Of a DNA stretch of 64,000 nt, positions 17,823 through 27,448 are shown piece by piece; the first letter of the stretch is position 1; each line of letters begins with the position of its first letter. The DNA comes from AP-15 sp963724435 (GTDB lineage: Bacteria > Pseudomonadota > Alphaproteobacteria > ATCC43930 > CGMCC-115725). The notes below the pieces were generated by a model that was not told the origin of the DNA, searched no databases, and worked only from the letters and a program-made list of their open reading frames with translations. The DNA lies in the NCBI GenBank assembly GCA_963724435.1, contig CAVRUN010000015.1, positions 1 through 64,000 on the forward strand. Reading direction: 5' to 3'. Position numbers and translations under genes: made by a program.

Positions 17823-19219
17823 TCAGACGGCGATCACGTTGAGCTCCTTGCCTGCGTGCTCCGGGACGATAAACCACACCCCCACAGCCATGGCCACCAT
17901 GAAAACCGGTATGGTCAGGAAAGCGAGGGCGAAGGACCGTGTGGCCTGCTGCAGCGCGACGGTGGCAAACGGCCACAACACAAATCCGACGAAAAAGCCG
18001 ATGAACCACACGACGCCGTTGGCAACACCGCGAATGCGGGTGGGAAAATTCTCCGCAGTGAGCGTCGTGCTCGGGCCCCCGAAACCCAGGAACCCGAAAC
18101 TCCAGGCGAGGCCAAAAATCCAGAGCCAGAGGTTGCTCGCCGCATAGACCCAGAGAGTCATAAAGACCGCACCCCAGATCAGCAGCGCGATAAAGCCGAC
18201 CCGCCGCCCGATCTTGTCGGCGAGCCAGCCCGCTGCGCAAAGCCCGACAAAGCCGACGAGGCCCCAGAATACGTAGAAGCTACTGTATTCCGCGGTCGAC
18301 CAGTGCTTTTCGGTCGAAAGGTAAGAGCGGCATCCAGGCGCCGACAGTCCCGAAAATGCAGCAACTGCAGCAGGCTACGAAAGTAGCAACCAAGGTGACC
18401 GACAGCACGTCGGGCATAAATACCTGACGGATCCCGACCTTGTCGGCCTCGGTGTACCACGTTCGATCCTTGGCGCTCAGCATGCCCCCGATAGCAAGCG
18501 TATTAGCGATGCGCCGCTTCCTATCCTGGGCGCGGACCCAGTAAGGGGATTCGGGGCAGGTCGCGCGGATGTAGATCGCGAGCAGCGGGATGATGCCCGG
18601 CACTATCACCGCCGCGCGCCAACCCCAGCTGCTGGCGACGAGACCGGCAATCGCGCCCGCAAACGAGGCCCCCAAACACCACATGCCGCGATTAATGCTA
18701 ATCACCCGGCCACGCAGATGTGCGGGCCACGTCTCCGCCACGAGCATCGATCCCAGCGACCATTCACCATTGAGAGCAAAGGTGATCAGCGCGCGTGCCG
18801 CGACGAAGACCGCAAAGCTCGGTGCCAGCGCCACGACAGGCATCATCAACGAGAACATCGCGATGTTGATCGCGAGCAGCGTGCGGCGGCCGATCCGGTC
18901 GGACAGCCATGGCCAGAAATAGAGCCCGGTGATGCCAAGGGTGAGCCAGATCTGAAACCCGGTCCGGAAGGTCGGGATGTCAAGTGCGAACTCCCGGATG
19001 ATGAGCGGCGAGATGAGCTGAAAAGATCACCCCGTCCATGCCGTCGAAGCCCCATCCGAGACCGTTGGCGAGCGCGATGTGCCAATGCGTCCGGGTGAGC
19101 GTCGATCCCTCCGCGACAGCGCGGTAATTGGCATATTGCAGATGCCTCTCCTCGAGCGGGCCGGACGCTTCGCCTGCTAAAAGGCTTTCCTCTGCGACAT
19201 TAATCACCCCGCTGGCCAT
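17823..19219 (-). pseudogene. MFS transporter, two frameshifts
   Basis: The three consecutive minus-strand frames together make one major facilitator protein of about 465 residues. It starts MASGVINVAEESLL (ATG at 19219) and reaches WHIALANGLGWGFDGMDGVIF. At the A4 run 19021-19024 an extra base shifts it; the next frame reads ISPLIIREFALDIPTFRTG, then LYFWPWLSDRIGRRTLLAIN (the MFS loop 2-3 motif) and on to about 18326. A second extra base near 18322-18326 shifts it to the frame ending at 17823, with NFPTRIRGVANGVVWFIGFF. Sugar/acid porter-like motifs (FALNGEWSLGSMLVAETWP) suggest the metabolite:H+ symporter group. As written it cannot produce a full transporter. Confidence 0.8.
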
Positions 19220-19644
19220 TCGGCACGCTCCGGAAATGGCACCGCGAAGAGCGGCGCGCGTTTTCTGTTTCCTGAGGTCAGGCTTTAGCTTACCGCCAGG
19301 TTGCGCGCAAAGCGAGGACTGTACCGCCTTCAAGACCATTTGCCCCGCACGCTGCCGCGGCAAAATCTCCACGCTGGCCAGTCTTTTTCGTCAATCCCTA
19401 ACGGGTCGGCGCGAAAATCGATGTTTTCCCGCCGGCGACGAGAGTTCTAATCGACTTCCCCCAGCGATGAGGCAACGGAACTCGAGGTCGCGATTACGGG
19501 CGTCATCCGGAGGAAGTTCCGCATTCTGCTAGTTGGTCATTAGTGGAACGAGTTTAGGCCCCCAGGGGAGAGATTATTCGTGATCGCGGCGAGGCAAGGA
19601 TGCAACCGCGTTGATCACCCAGTTGCCTTTTGGAGAGACCCGGA
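19220..19644. other. Intergenic stretch
   Basis: No supported gene is present in these 425 bases. The part next to 19220 should hold the old promoter of the MFS gene; the part next to 19645 is downstream of the lipoprotein gene. No clear terminator or repeat was seen. Confidence 0.35.
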
Positions 19645-20118
19645 TCAGCGCTGACCGAGATTGGTCATCGTCTGGATATAGGCCTGGACCTCCTGCGGCG
19701 ACATCGTCAGCACTGCGAAGCTGACACCCCCAGAGGTAGAACCCATTTCCCAGTTAGGCACCGCCTGTACCTGAACATAGGCCTCCGTTTCGGGCGCGAG
19801 TTCGACGAGGTCGACGAGGTCGGCGGGGGTTCCGTAGGATTGCACCGTCAAACGATAGGTTCCCGGCTGGAAATCATGGAAGTATGCAGTGCCCTGCGCG
19901 CTTTGAGCCAGCGAGGCGCCATTGGCAAAGACCATTGGGTCGGCCGCGACATTGCCGCCGGGCGCGTTCGACTGTCGGAGAACCCAAACCCGAGCCATAT
20001 TCGGCTGCAGTGCCGGAACTGATGCCTGTGAGGCCGTTCCGCCGGGCTGAGCGCCGCAAGCGCCGAGAAGAAGGACACCGCCGCAAAGCCCCGCCGCCAC
20101 GAAACGACAATCGCGCAT
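19645..20118 (-). CDS. Lipoprotein, DUF2846-like
   Basis: A 157-residue protein with a lipoprotein signal: GLCGGVLLLGACGA, with the lipobox LGAC giving acylated Cys21. The mature part (MARVWVLRQSNAPGG, VFANGASLAQ, YFHDFQPGTYRLTVQSYG) has the beta-sandwich pattern of small envelope lipoproteins; a DUF2846-like assignment is tentative. The left end of IS1380 is only about 15 bases upstream of the start codon, so its native promoter has been separated from it; expression would now depend on outward promoters in the IS. Confidence 0.7.
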   Translation of the reverse strand: MRDCRFVAAGLCGGVLLLGACGAQPGGTASQASVPALQPNMARVWVLRQSNAPGGNVAADPMVFANGASLAQSAQGTAYFHDFQPGTYRLTVQSYGTPADLVDLVELAPETEAYVQVQAVPNWEMGSTSGGVSFAVLTMSPQEVQAYIQTMTNLGQR

Positions 20119-20132
20119 TGATAATCCTCCAA

Positions 20133-21852
20133 CCTAGCCCGGATTTCTCAAACGGGGTAGATGCACCGGGGCTCGATATCTGAGAAAATCGTGTTGGTTC
20201 AACCGTTTGTCTCAGGATCAAGAGGAGTCCCGATGCCGACAGAGTGTAGCGCGGCGCTATTCGAATTTGCACGCGTCGAGGGGCGCTCAGTGGTGGCCGG
20301 GTTTGATGGCGGCAAGATCACTTCGGATGCCGGTGCTTTGCTGTTGCGGGCGAGCGACCAAGCCATCGGGCTGATCGATCGCTTTGCTCGCTGCTTTAGC
20401 GACCGCCGATCGCCGGAGCTGGTCGAGCACACGGTGGCAACGCTGGTCGGCCAGCGCATCTTCGGCATCGCACTGGGGTATGAGGACGTGCTCGACCATG
20501 ACGATCTGCGCCATGACCCGATCATGGCGGTGCTGGCCGGCAAGCTCGCGGCGCGGCGCAAGAACTGTGCATCGGTGGCCGGCAAATCGACCCTCAACCG
20601 GCTCGAATTGGGCAGCCGGAGGCGACGCCCTACCACAAGATCGGGCACGACCCGCAGGCGATCGAAGCTCTGCTGGTCGATCTATTTGTCGAGGCCCAGG
20701 CGCGTCCGCCGCGGCAGATCATCCTCGATCTCGATGCCACCGACGACCCGCTGCACGGGCACCAGAGCCTGCCCCGGCGCAGGCCGGGGAGGGGCGCTTC
20801 TTCCACGGCTATTACGACGGCTATTACGACTGCTACTGCTACCTGCCGCTGTACATCTTCTGCGACCGGCACCTGTTGGCGGCCAAACTGCGCCGTTCCA
20901 ATATCGACGCCAGCGCTGGGGCGGTCGAGGAGGTGGCGCGCATTGTCGCTCACATCCGCACCCGCTGGCCACGGGTGCGGATCTTATGGCGCGCCGACGC
21001 AGGGTTTGCCCGCGAACAGCTGATGCATTGGTGCGAGCTACATGGCGTCGACTATCTGTTTGGCTTGGCCAAGAATGGGCGGCTCACGGCTGCAATCGCC
21101 GGCGAATTGGCCGCCGCACGCCAGCACAGCGAGCAAACCGGCCAGCACAGCGAGCAAACCGGCGGGCCGGCACGGCGCTTCAAAGACTTTACCTGGTCAA
21201 CACTGGACAGCTGGAGCCGCCCGCGCCGGGTGGTCGGCAAGGCCGAATGGACCGGCGGCGAGGCCAACCCGCGCTTTGTCGTCACCTCGTTGTCGCGCCG
21301 CGAGCATGAGGCCCGCCACCTCTACGAGAAGGTCTATTGCGCCCGCGGCGAGATGGAAAACCGCATCAAGGAATGCCCGCTCGACCTGTTCGCCGACCGC
21401 ACCCCTGTTCCGGCCAGGGGCAGGCTCTCGGCCACGACCATGCGCGCCAACCAGTTGCGGCGATGGTTCGCGGCGATGGCTTATGTGCTGGTCTGCGCCT
21501 TGCGCCGGATTGCCCTGCGACACACCCAGTTTGCCGAGGCCACCTGTGGCACGATCCGCCTCAAGCTGCTCAAGATCGGCGCGCTAGTGCGGGTCAGCGT
21601 TCGCCGCATCAAGGTCGCGATGGCTTCCGCCGGTCCCTACCAAAACGAGTTCGCCCTCGCCCATTTGCGCCTTACCGCCGCGGCGCACTGACCCGGAAAC
21701 GGCGCCCGAGATATATCACCCCAGTCCGCGCACGGCCGCATTGCGCCCGCCACGACTCGCTCAAGTTGCGCGCCGGTGCGCTCGCCACCATGCCGTGCAC
21801 TGCCCGTACCACCGCTTCCAATTAGAAACCGGTATCAGAAATCCGGGTTAGA
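20133..21852 (+). mobile_element. IS1380 family element (decayed)
   Basis: Imperfect terminal inverted repeats are visible: CCTAGCCCGGATTTCTCA at 20133-20150 and, on the opposite strand, TCTAACCCGGATTTCTGA at 21852-21835. They enclose one transposase gene broken by indels. A convincing 4-bp target duplication was not found. It separates the lipoprotein gene at 19645 from its upstream DNA. Confidence 0.8.
20233..21691 (+). pseudogene. IS1380 family transposase, frameshifted
   Basis: ATG 20233 follows AGAGGAG. The first frame (VVAGFDGGKITSDAGALLLR, GIALGYEDVLDHDDLRHDP, STLNRLELGS) is the IS1380 N-terminus. At about 20612-20616 one C is missing from the expected GCCCGGAG and the frame moves to one reading PYHKIGHDPQAIEALLVDLF and ILDLDATDDPLHG (first catalytic Asp). 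At 20766-20788 there are 23 extra bases containing a perfect 6-bp hairpin, which shift it again into FFHGYYDG, RILWRADAGFA (second Asp), CARGEMENRIKE (Glu) and the C-terminus. Two in-frame tandem duplications also occur: 12 bp at 20807-20830 and 21 bp at 21122-21163. It is not functional as written. Confidence 0.85.
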
Positions 21853-22073
21853 AGCGAACCAAGCATTCTTGACGAAGCCGCGTAGGCACCGTCGACAGCG
21901 CATGCGACCCATCGGACGCGGCGACGCCTACACGCGAGCGGTTTGACTGGTTGGCCTAGCTTCGCTGGGGACCAGCCCTGGCGCCTTCCCAGCACACATG
22001 CCCAGTCGGCAGTGATGATCGAATTCCTGCCGATTTGCCTAGTCCTTAGCCGCTTTATCGAGTTCCCGGCTAA
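21853..22073. other. Short intergenic stretch
   Basis: These 221 bases lie between IS1380 and a minus-strand exported protein gene. Together with the IS end, about 380 bases are without a gene. Nothing else was recognised. Confidence 0.35.
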
Positions 22074-22373
22074 TCACCGTTGCACGGTACCGTGCTCGCT
22101 CTCGCGCGGATAACCGGAGCTATAGGGCGTCGCGCCTGCAGCGCCCGCGCTCTCACCGGCCGGGCTAGTCGACGGGATCGCCAATGGCGCTGCGGCGGCA
22201 GGAGCGGTCGGTACGCCGGTGCTGTACCGCTCCAAGCCGCCACCACCGGGGTTCGGGCCGGGCATTCCCATTGCGTTTCCTGCTGACGAACTGCCAGACT
22301 GAGCCCCAACAGGCGCGCAGAACGCAAGCGCGGCGATTACAGCGACGCCGGTCATCAGATATCTTGTCTTCAT
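22074..22373 (-). CDS. Small exported Gly/Pro/Ser-rich protein
   Basis: A 99-residue protein with a clear signal peptide (YLMTGVAVIAALAFCAPVGA, cleaved before QSGS). The mature part is low-complexity, rich in Gly, Ala, Pro and Ser (GNAMGMPGPNPGGGG), with no cysteines and no domain I can name. Such short secreted proteins are common in alphaproteobacteria and hard to classify. Confidence 0.6.
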   Translation of the reverse strand: MKTRYLMTGVAVIAALAFCAPVGAQSGSSSAGNAMGMPGPNPGGGGLERYSTGVPTAPAAAAPLAIPSTSPAGESAGAAGATPYSSGYPRESEHGTVQR

Positions 22374-22528
22374 CGCTAGCCTCGGATGTTTTAAGAGCGG
22401 CGAGACTGCCGCTGGTCAACATGAATGTGACCGGAAGGCTGCGCTATGCAATTTCGGCGAATATTAGAATGAACAGTTTACGGCGCTGAATTTGTACAGA
22501 CTTGTCGAGCGATGCGGCTCATTCTTTG

Positions 22529-23443
22529 TCACTCATGAGCCTGCGGCGGATTGCCTTTGAGCCGGTAGACGAGCCCGGTCTTTGTCGTGCCGAGGGAGAG
22601 CCAGTCGCGCCCGGATTGTTGCAGCGCGATGAAAAACTCGCGACAGCGGTCCATTGCTTTGTCGTGCAGTTCGTCGCGGCGCTGGAACTTGGCCTCGTAG
22701 GCGAATTCACCGCACATTGGATGGTGGGTGCCGCGCTCGCGCCAGATCGCGATGTTCGCTTCGGCGGTCACTCCTTTGCCAAAGTCCAACACCCCGAGGT
22801 CCTGCAGCACCTCCTCGACGATGGTCTGGTTGACCAATTCGACCCTGTCGGTGTCGGCGGTCTTTAGCGGCTCCAGGGCGGGAAACACATGCCCCAATGT
22901 GCCCATCGCGGTGCGGTCGCCCTCGGGCGCCTGGCACAATGGAAACTGCACATTGTGGGAGAACAGCATTCGGTATCCACCGACCTGATCTTTCAGCGGC
23001 AGAGCCTCCGCCTTGAATTTGATCCGGTAATTGCCGGCGATGTTTGGCCGCACGTCGAGCTCTGCCGCCTTCTGGATGTCAGGGTGTCGGAATTTGAAAA
23101 CGATTTCCGGTTCGCCCGCGGGAAAGCCGTCCCGGTAGCGAATGCGCCGCCGCAAGATGAACGAATTGTTATAGAGCCGAAAGTCGGCGGCATCCAGGAA
23201 CAGCACTTCCCGGATCGCCGGCTTAAGCACCACGCCTTTGTTGATAAAATCGATGCCAAATTTTCTCGCGGTCTGCGCCACCACCTCGCCATATTCAAAG
23301 AAGACTTTTGCCGCCGTGAAACGGTCGGGCTTCAGGATCAGCTTGCACTCGAGGTACTGGACCTCATCGAGCGGGCTACCGTCGCTGTATTGACCCTGCT
23401 TGAGTGCAAGCGGCCGGTCGCGCTCCAAATGCGTTGCTGCCAT
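22529..23443 (-). CDS. CYTH-like domain protein
   Basis: A 304-residue cytoplasmic protein with features of the CYTH/triphosphate tunnel superfamily: VQYLECKLILKPDRF (the E-x-K strand near the start), YNNSFILRRRIRYRDG and EIVFKFRHPD (alternating charged strands), IKFKAEALPL, and a late GEFAYEAKFQRRDELHD, reminiscent of the ExK-type acidic/basic strands lining the tunnel. The usual single EXEXK signature is not exact, so the assignment is moderate. Known relatives bind or hydrolyse triphosphates, thiamine triphosphate or polyphosphate with divalent metal. It is the last gene of a probable three-gene minus-strand operon: 14 bases separate it from an SLC13 permease that follows a small membrane protein by 6 bases. 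Confidence 0.55.
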   Translation of the reverse strand: MAATHLERDRPLALKQGQYSDGSPLDEVQYLECKLILKPDRFTAAKVFFEYGEVVAQTARKFGIDFINKGVVLKPAIREVLFLDAADFRLYNNSFILRRRIRYRDGFPAGEPEIVFKFRHPDIQKAAELDVRPNIAGNYRIKFKAEALPLKDQVGGYRMLFSHNVQFPLCQAPEGDRTAMGTLGHVFPALEPLKTADTDRVELVNQTIVEEVLQDLGVLDFGKGVTAEANIAIWRERGTHHPMCGEFAYEAKFQRRDELHDKAMDRCREFFIALQQSGRDWLSLGTTKTGLVYRLKGNPPQAHE

Positions 23444-23457
23444 TGTCTAGCTCCCTG

Positions 23458-25287
23458 TTAAAACTGGTAAATGATCGCGACCAGCCCCACGGTGACCAGC
23501 AGCGTCAGCACCAAAAGCGGCAAGCCGACTTTGACATAGTCGCCGAAGGTGTAGCCGCCCGGCTCCATGACCAGCATATTCACCGCCGACGATACCGGTG
23601 TCACAAACGCGGCGGAGCAGCCGATCGAAACCGTTATTGCAAACGCGTATGGCGAGACATGCAGCGCTCTCGCGGCATCGATAGCGATCGGTGCTACCAG
23701 CACCGCAGTGGCTGAGTTGGAGATGAACAGCCCGATTAGTGCTGTGACCAGGAACACGGCGGCCAGCATCGCCAAAGGGCCAACCGACCCTAAAAGGCTG
23801 ACCAGTCCATGCGCCATCAACGCGGTTGCGCCGGTTTTCGACAATGCCGTTGCAAGCGGCAGGGTGCCGGCCACCAGCACGACCGTCTTCCAGTTGACGA
23901 TGCGATAGATCGAGTCAAGCCTGACACAGCGGGTGGAGATCATCGCCAAGGCGGCGATCAGCGTCGCAGCCGCATTCGCCACCAGCTGAGAGGCCATGAC
24001 AGCAACCATGGCGACGAGAATAGCCACCGCAATCGGCGCGCGATGGCGGGCGGGCATCAGTTCGCTGTACTCCGCCGGCAGGGTCAGCACGACAAAATCC
24101 TCGGGGTCATCCCGCAATCGTCGGATCTCCCCCCAGCCGCCTGCCACCAGCAGTGTATCGCCAAAATCCAGGGTCTGGTCCTCGAGCTGGGTCGTCAGCT
24201 TCTCGCCGCGATGGCGGATCGCCAGCACGTTGAGATCGTATTGCGAGCTGAACCCGACATCGCGCAGGGTCCGGCCGATCAGCTTTGCCTCCGGCGCCAG
24301 CATGATCTCGGCGATGCCAACCTCTTGCAGGGCCTCGTGGCGCTGCCTCTGATCCAGTCGCGGCAGCACGACCAAATCATGGTCCGCGACCAGCTGTTGC
24401 GCCTGTTCTTCATTGCCAACGGCAAAGATCGCGTCATCCGGCTCGAACATGGTCGCGGGCGTCGCCGGCAGGAATTGTGCTCTGCCATGCTGATGTTTTT
24501 CAAAGCCGACGAGAACGGCGCCAAAATGCTCAGGAACCTGCATCTGCGCCGCCGACCGGCCAATCAGCGGCGAGCTGTGCGGGACCTGCAAACGGTGCCA
24601 CTTATCGGCAAGACCGTAAGACCCGAGCAAATCGTAGGCACTTGGCTGCCGCGCCCTAGCCTCTCCGGCGGAGGTTTCTCTGCTCAGCATGTTGCGCCCG
24701 AACACCAGCATAAAGCCGATCGCGGCAACGAGCATGGCGACCCCAAAAGGTGTCCAGCTGAAGAAGCCGAGCGAGGCAAGGCCGCGCGCCCGAAGAGTGT
24801 CTTCGACAATCATATTGGAGGACGAGGCAATCAACGTCATCATGCCGCTGATCAAGGTCGCGATCGAAAGCGGCATCAGCATTCGCTTGGGATTGAGCCC
24901 GACCTTGTTGGCGATCGTCAGGACGACCGGGATAAACATCGCGACGATCGCCGACGAGCTCATAAACGCGCCGATGGTCCCCGCCAAAATCATGACCAAT
25001 GTCACCAGGCGCGCCTCATTGCTGCCGCCGGCTTTCATCACCGCCTCGCCGAGGCGGTATGCGACGCCGGTGGCGATCAAGCCTTCGCCGACGATCGACA
25101 CTGCAGCAATCAGAATCACCACCGGCTGGCCAAAGCCCGCCACCGCTTCTTGGATCGTCAGCACACCGCTCAAATTCAGCGCCAGAACGATCAGGATTGC
25201 CACGACATCGGGACGAATCCGTCCGGATGCGAACAGCACGACAGCGCCGGCCAGAATCCCAAAGACGATCAGCATGTGCGCTGTCAT
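23458..25287 (-). CDS. SLC13-family permease with two RCK_C (TrkA-C) domains
   Basis: A 609-residue membrane protein. About 6 hydrophobic segments occupy residues 1-190, including the GFGQPVVILIAAVSIVGEG stretch typical of SLC13/CitM-type carriers. There follows a cytoplasmic part of about 200 residues with two TrkA-C-like repeats (SSPLIGRSAAQMQVPEHFGA and EAKLIGRTLRDVGFSSQYDL, the second ending DTLLVAGGWGEIRRL), then another 5-6 segments with the second carrier repeat (NSATAVLVAPIAIDAA). The family moves dicarboxylates, sulfate or other anions with Na+ or H+; substrate cannot be deduced. The TrkA-C insert is the arrangement seen in bacterial SLC13 permeases of the putative sulfur-deprivation type. 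It sits between a small membrane protein and a CYTH-like gene. Confidence 0.9.
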   Translation of the reverse strand: MTAHMLIVFGILAGAVVLFASGRIRPDVVAILIVLALNLSGVLTIQEAVAGFGQPVVILIAAVSIVGEGLIATGVAYRLGEAVMKAGGSNEARLVTLVMILAGTIGAFMSSSAIVAMFIPVVLTIANKVGLNPKRMLMPLSIATLISGMMTLIASSSNMIVEDTLRARGLASLGFFSWTPFGVAMLVAAIGFMLVFGRNMLSRETSAGEARARQPSAYDLLGSYGLADKWHRLQVPHSSPLIGRSAAQMQVPEHFGAVLVGFEKHQHGRAQFLPATPATMFEPDDAIFAVGNEEQAQQLVADHDLVVLPRLDQRQRHEALQEVGIAEIMLAPEAKLIGRTLRDVGFSSQYDLNVLAIRHRGEKLTTQLEDQTLDFGDTLLVAGGWGEIRRLRDDPEDFVVLTLPAEYSELMPARHRAPIAVAILVAMVAVMASQLVANAAATLIAALAMISTRCVRLDSIYRIVNWKTVVLVAGTLPLATALSKTGATALMAHGLVSLLGSVGPLAMLAAVFLVTALIGLFISNSATAVLVAPIAIDAARALHVSPYAFAITVSIGCSAAFVTPVSSAVNMLVMEPGGYTFGDYVKVGLPLLVLTLLVTVGLVAIIYQF

Positions 25288-25293
25288 GGCGCC

Positions 25294-25890
25294 CTATCCC
25301 CATGGTTGAGCGGCGCTAGCGCCTCCTGGGAGCATTCGAGACTGAAACGCAGCCCGTGCGCCATCCCTAAAAATCAGGGAATGCAACTCGCTCTTGCCGA
25401 TGACTCGGCTGATCTCCCTGAAGGCGAAGAACGGAATGAGACCGACTGAAAGGATAATCGCAACAAAAAATACGCCGCTCGGGCTGCCGCCGCCGATTTT
25501 GGGGATGCTTTGGGCAAAGGTCTTGCCCCGGGCCAACCCGACGAGAACCTCTTCCACCATGTCAAAACAGATGAACAGAATTGCAAATAGGACCGCTTTA
25601 TACAAAATCGGATAAATCAAAGCTCGATCTTTTAAATTATCGCCAAAATGCAGATCCTCGGCGATGAGCATGACTTTTGCCAGGATCAATGAGTTGATGA
25701 TGGCAAAACCATAGAACCGATAACTCATCTGACGCTCGGCCAAGACAACTGATGCATGCAGCGCCATCAAACCAAACATGACCCAGAGATAAATTGCCAT
25801 GCTGACGAATTTTTTTATTTCGACGATGATCTTACCGAGAAGGCTACGCCCGTTGTCGTGACTGTCGCTGGGTACTGGGCCGGCGCTCAT
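25294..25890 (-). CDS. Small integral membrane protein
   Basis: A 198-residue protein with about four transmembrane stretches (VSMAIYLWVMFGLMALHASV, FYGFAIINSLILAKVML, YKAVLFAILFICFDMVEEVL and FFVAIILSVGLIPFFAF). The conserved-looking loops contain AEDLHFGDN and VGLARGKTFAQSIP. I do not recognise a named family. It is the first gene of the compact minus-strand operon with the SLC13 permease (6-base gap), suggesting an accessory or regulatory subunit, but that is inference. Confidence 0.7.
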   Translation of the reverse strand: MSAGPVPSDSHDNGRSLLGKIIVEIKKFVSMAIYLWVMFGLMALHASVVLAERQMSYRFYGFAIINSLILAKVMLIAEDLHFGDNLKDRALIYPILYKAVLFAILFICFDMVEEVLVGLARGKTFAQSIPKIGGGSPSGVFFVAIILSVGLIPFFAFREISRVIGKSELHSLIFRDGARAAFQSRMLPGGASAAQPWG

Positions 25891-26125
25891 CTGACGATGC
25901 TTTCCTTCGCTATAGGGGGACTAAATTCGTTGATCGTGGATCGGGCGTCGCTGTTCTTCGGCAGGATCAGCGCATCGGCATTGAAGGTCTGGTTTGGTGG
26001 TAGAATGGCGACCCGGCGTTACGGCGTTTTCGGGGAACCGCTTACCTTTAATTCGTGAAGTCCTTCCCAGCTCTCGGGAAGGACTCCACAAATCGCTGAC
26101 GCAACCCTCAATACGGAAGCGCGCG

Positions 26126-27244
26126 CTAGATAATGGAGGCGTGCGTGTAACCGCCGGGCTCCACGCCTGGCTCGTAAAGCTTTCCGTCGGTTTCTTTCAC
26201 AATGAAGCCCACCTGGCCACCCTTGCGGTTGGGCGGCAGGCCAAGATTGGATAGCGTCTCCTCGACACTGTTGTACCAGGTCCCGATCTTAAAGATCTGA
26301 CGCGCCTCTTCTGCGGTCGCGACCCTGCGGCCTAGTTGTTTTGCCAACTGCACCTGCCACTCAACCTGTTTGACCGTGCTCATGCGTTCGCCCTTGTTGG
26401 GGCTCCACAAATTCTCTTCGATGCCGCAGCGAGCATGCGCCCCGAGGGCAATCGCCATCCCGGTCAATGAAAACATCGAACGCATGTTCGACATCATCGT
26501 GAAGACCGAGCCATGCGGCGAGCGGCGGATATATTCCATCAGGTCGAAAGGATTTCGGCCCGCACAGCCGCCACCGACGGCCATCAGGCAGTGGTTTAAC
26601 GGCCCCATATAGAGACCCGCGCGGATCAGGCGCTCGACGGTCTCGAGTTGATGGATATGGCAGTTCATAAAGTAGGGCTGGATCTTGCTGTGCCGCAAGC
26701 GCTTCAGGTGCTCGACATAAAAGGACGGGGTGGAGGTGACCGTCAGTTCCGCATAGGCAGCCAACATCCCGGGTTGTTCGAAGCTGGTCCCGGCATAGTC
26801 CTCCGGTGTCAGCAGCTCAGTCACGTTAAACGAGCTTGTGCCGACTTGGACCGTGACTTGATCCGGCTTCGGCTCAAGTTCGGCGAGCATGTGCCGGGTA
26901 TCGTAGCCGAGCCATTTGGCGGTTTGGCCGGGTCCTTTCGGAGCGAATGAGATCGAACCGCCGACCGACAGGATCATCTTCGGCACCGCTTTGCGCAGGC
27001 GGCCCAGCATCTCGCTGAAATCGTTCATGTCCACAGAGCCATGGCCGGTGTTCGGATCGCGCACATGGAGGTGCAGCATGGTGGCGCCGGCGTTGTAACA
27101 GTCGACCGCCGACTGGGTCTGCGCCTCGAAACTGACCGGCAGATCAGGGGCGTCGCCCGGAAGCCATGACGGCCCATAGGGCGCTGCGCAGATGATCAAC
27201 GGATCCATATTCTCCGGCATCAGCGTGTCATCGGTGTAATACAT
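26126..27244 (-). CDS. BKACE family enzyme (DUF849, beta-keto acid cleavage)
   Basis: A 372-residue protein of the 3-keto-5-aminohexanoate cleavage enzyme family. Seen are CAAPYGPSW near the N-terminus, MLHLHVRDPNTG (the His-x-His metal ligands of the TIM barrel), ILSVGGS, a later NCHIHQLETVERLI, and GMAIALGAHARCGIEENLW near the C-terminus. Members bind Zn2+ and cleave a beta-keto acid with acetyl-CoA to yield a CoA ester and acetoacetate; the particular keto acid varies widely, and neighbouring genes here do not identify it. No lysine or carnitine degradation genes are adjacent. The length is somewhat above the usual 270-310 residues, mostly from insertions in the middle. Confidence 0.85.
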   Translation of the reverse strand: MYYTDDTLMPENMDPLIICAAPYGPSWLPGDAPDLPVSFEAQTQSAVDCYNAGATMLHLHVRDPNTGHGSVDMNDFSEMLGRLRKAVPKMILSVGGSISFAPKGPGQTAKWLGYDTRHMLAELEPKPDQVTVQVGTSSFNVTELLTPEDYAGTSFEQPGMLAAYAELTVTSTPSFYVEHLKRLRHSKIQPYFMNCHIHQLETVERLIRAGLYMGPLNHCLMAVGGGCAGRNPFDLMEYIRRSPHGSVFTMMSNMRSMFSLTGMAIALGAHARCGIEENLWSPNKGERMSTVKQVEWQVQLAKQLGRRVATAEEARQIFKIGTWYNSVEETLSNLGLPPNRKGGQVGFIVKETDGKLYEPGVEPGGYTHASII

Positions 27245-27448
27245 CTCAGTCTCCTTGAGTGAACTGCTGGACGAGTGGTATTTGCAGTCGTTTAAGGGGT
27301 TGCCTTCTGGTTGCGCGGCGAGTGGTGAATGAGATTCAGGTTGCTCCTCTCTGCTGGTAAATGCCGATCGTGGCGTCAGGCGCCCAGTGCGGGTACTGCA
27401 CCGTGCGACGCATAGGCCCTCGTGCGTTTGCCGCCGTATTGTGCGGGG

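Noticed and set aside
21122..21163. Two 21-bp direct repeats considered as a CRISPR fragment
   Set aside because: They are adjacent without spacers and lie in frame in an IS1380 transposase; a tandem duplication explains them.
23809..25449. A 546-codon open frame on the plus strand opposite the SLC13 permease
   Set aside because: Its product is rich in Arg, Gln and His without domains; the minus strand encodes a recognised permease. It is a GC-driven antisense frame.
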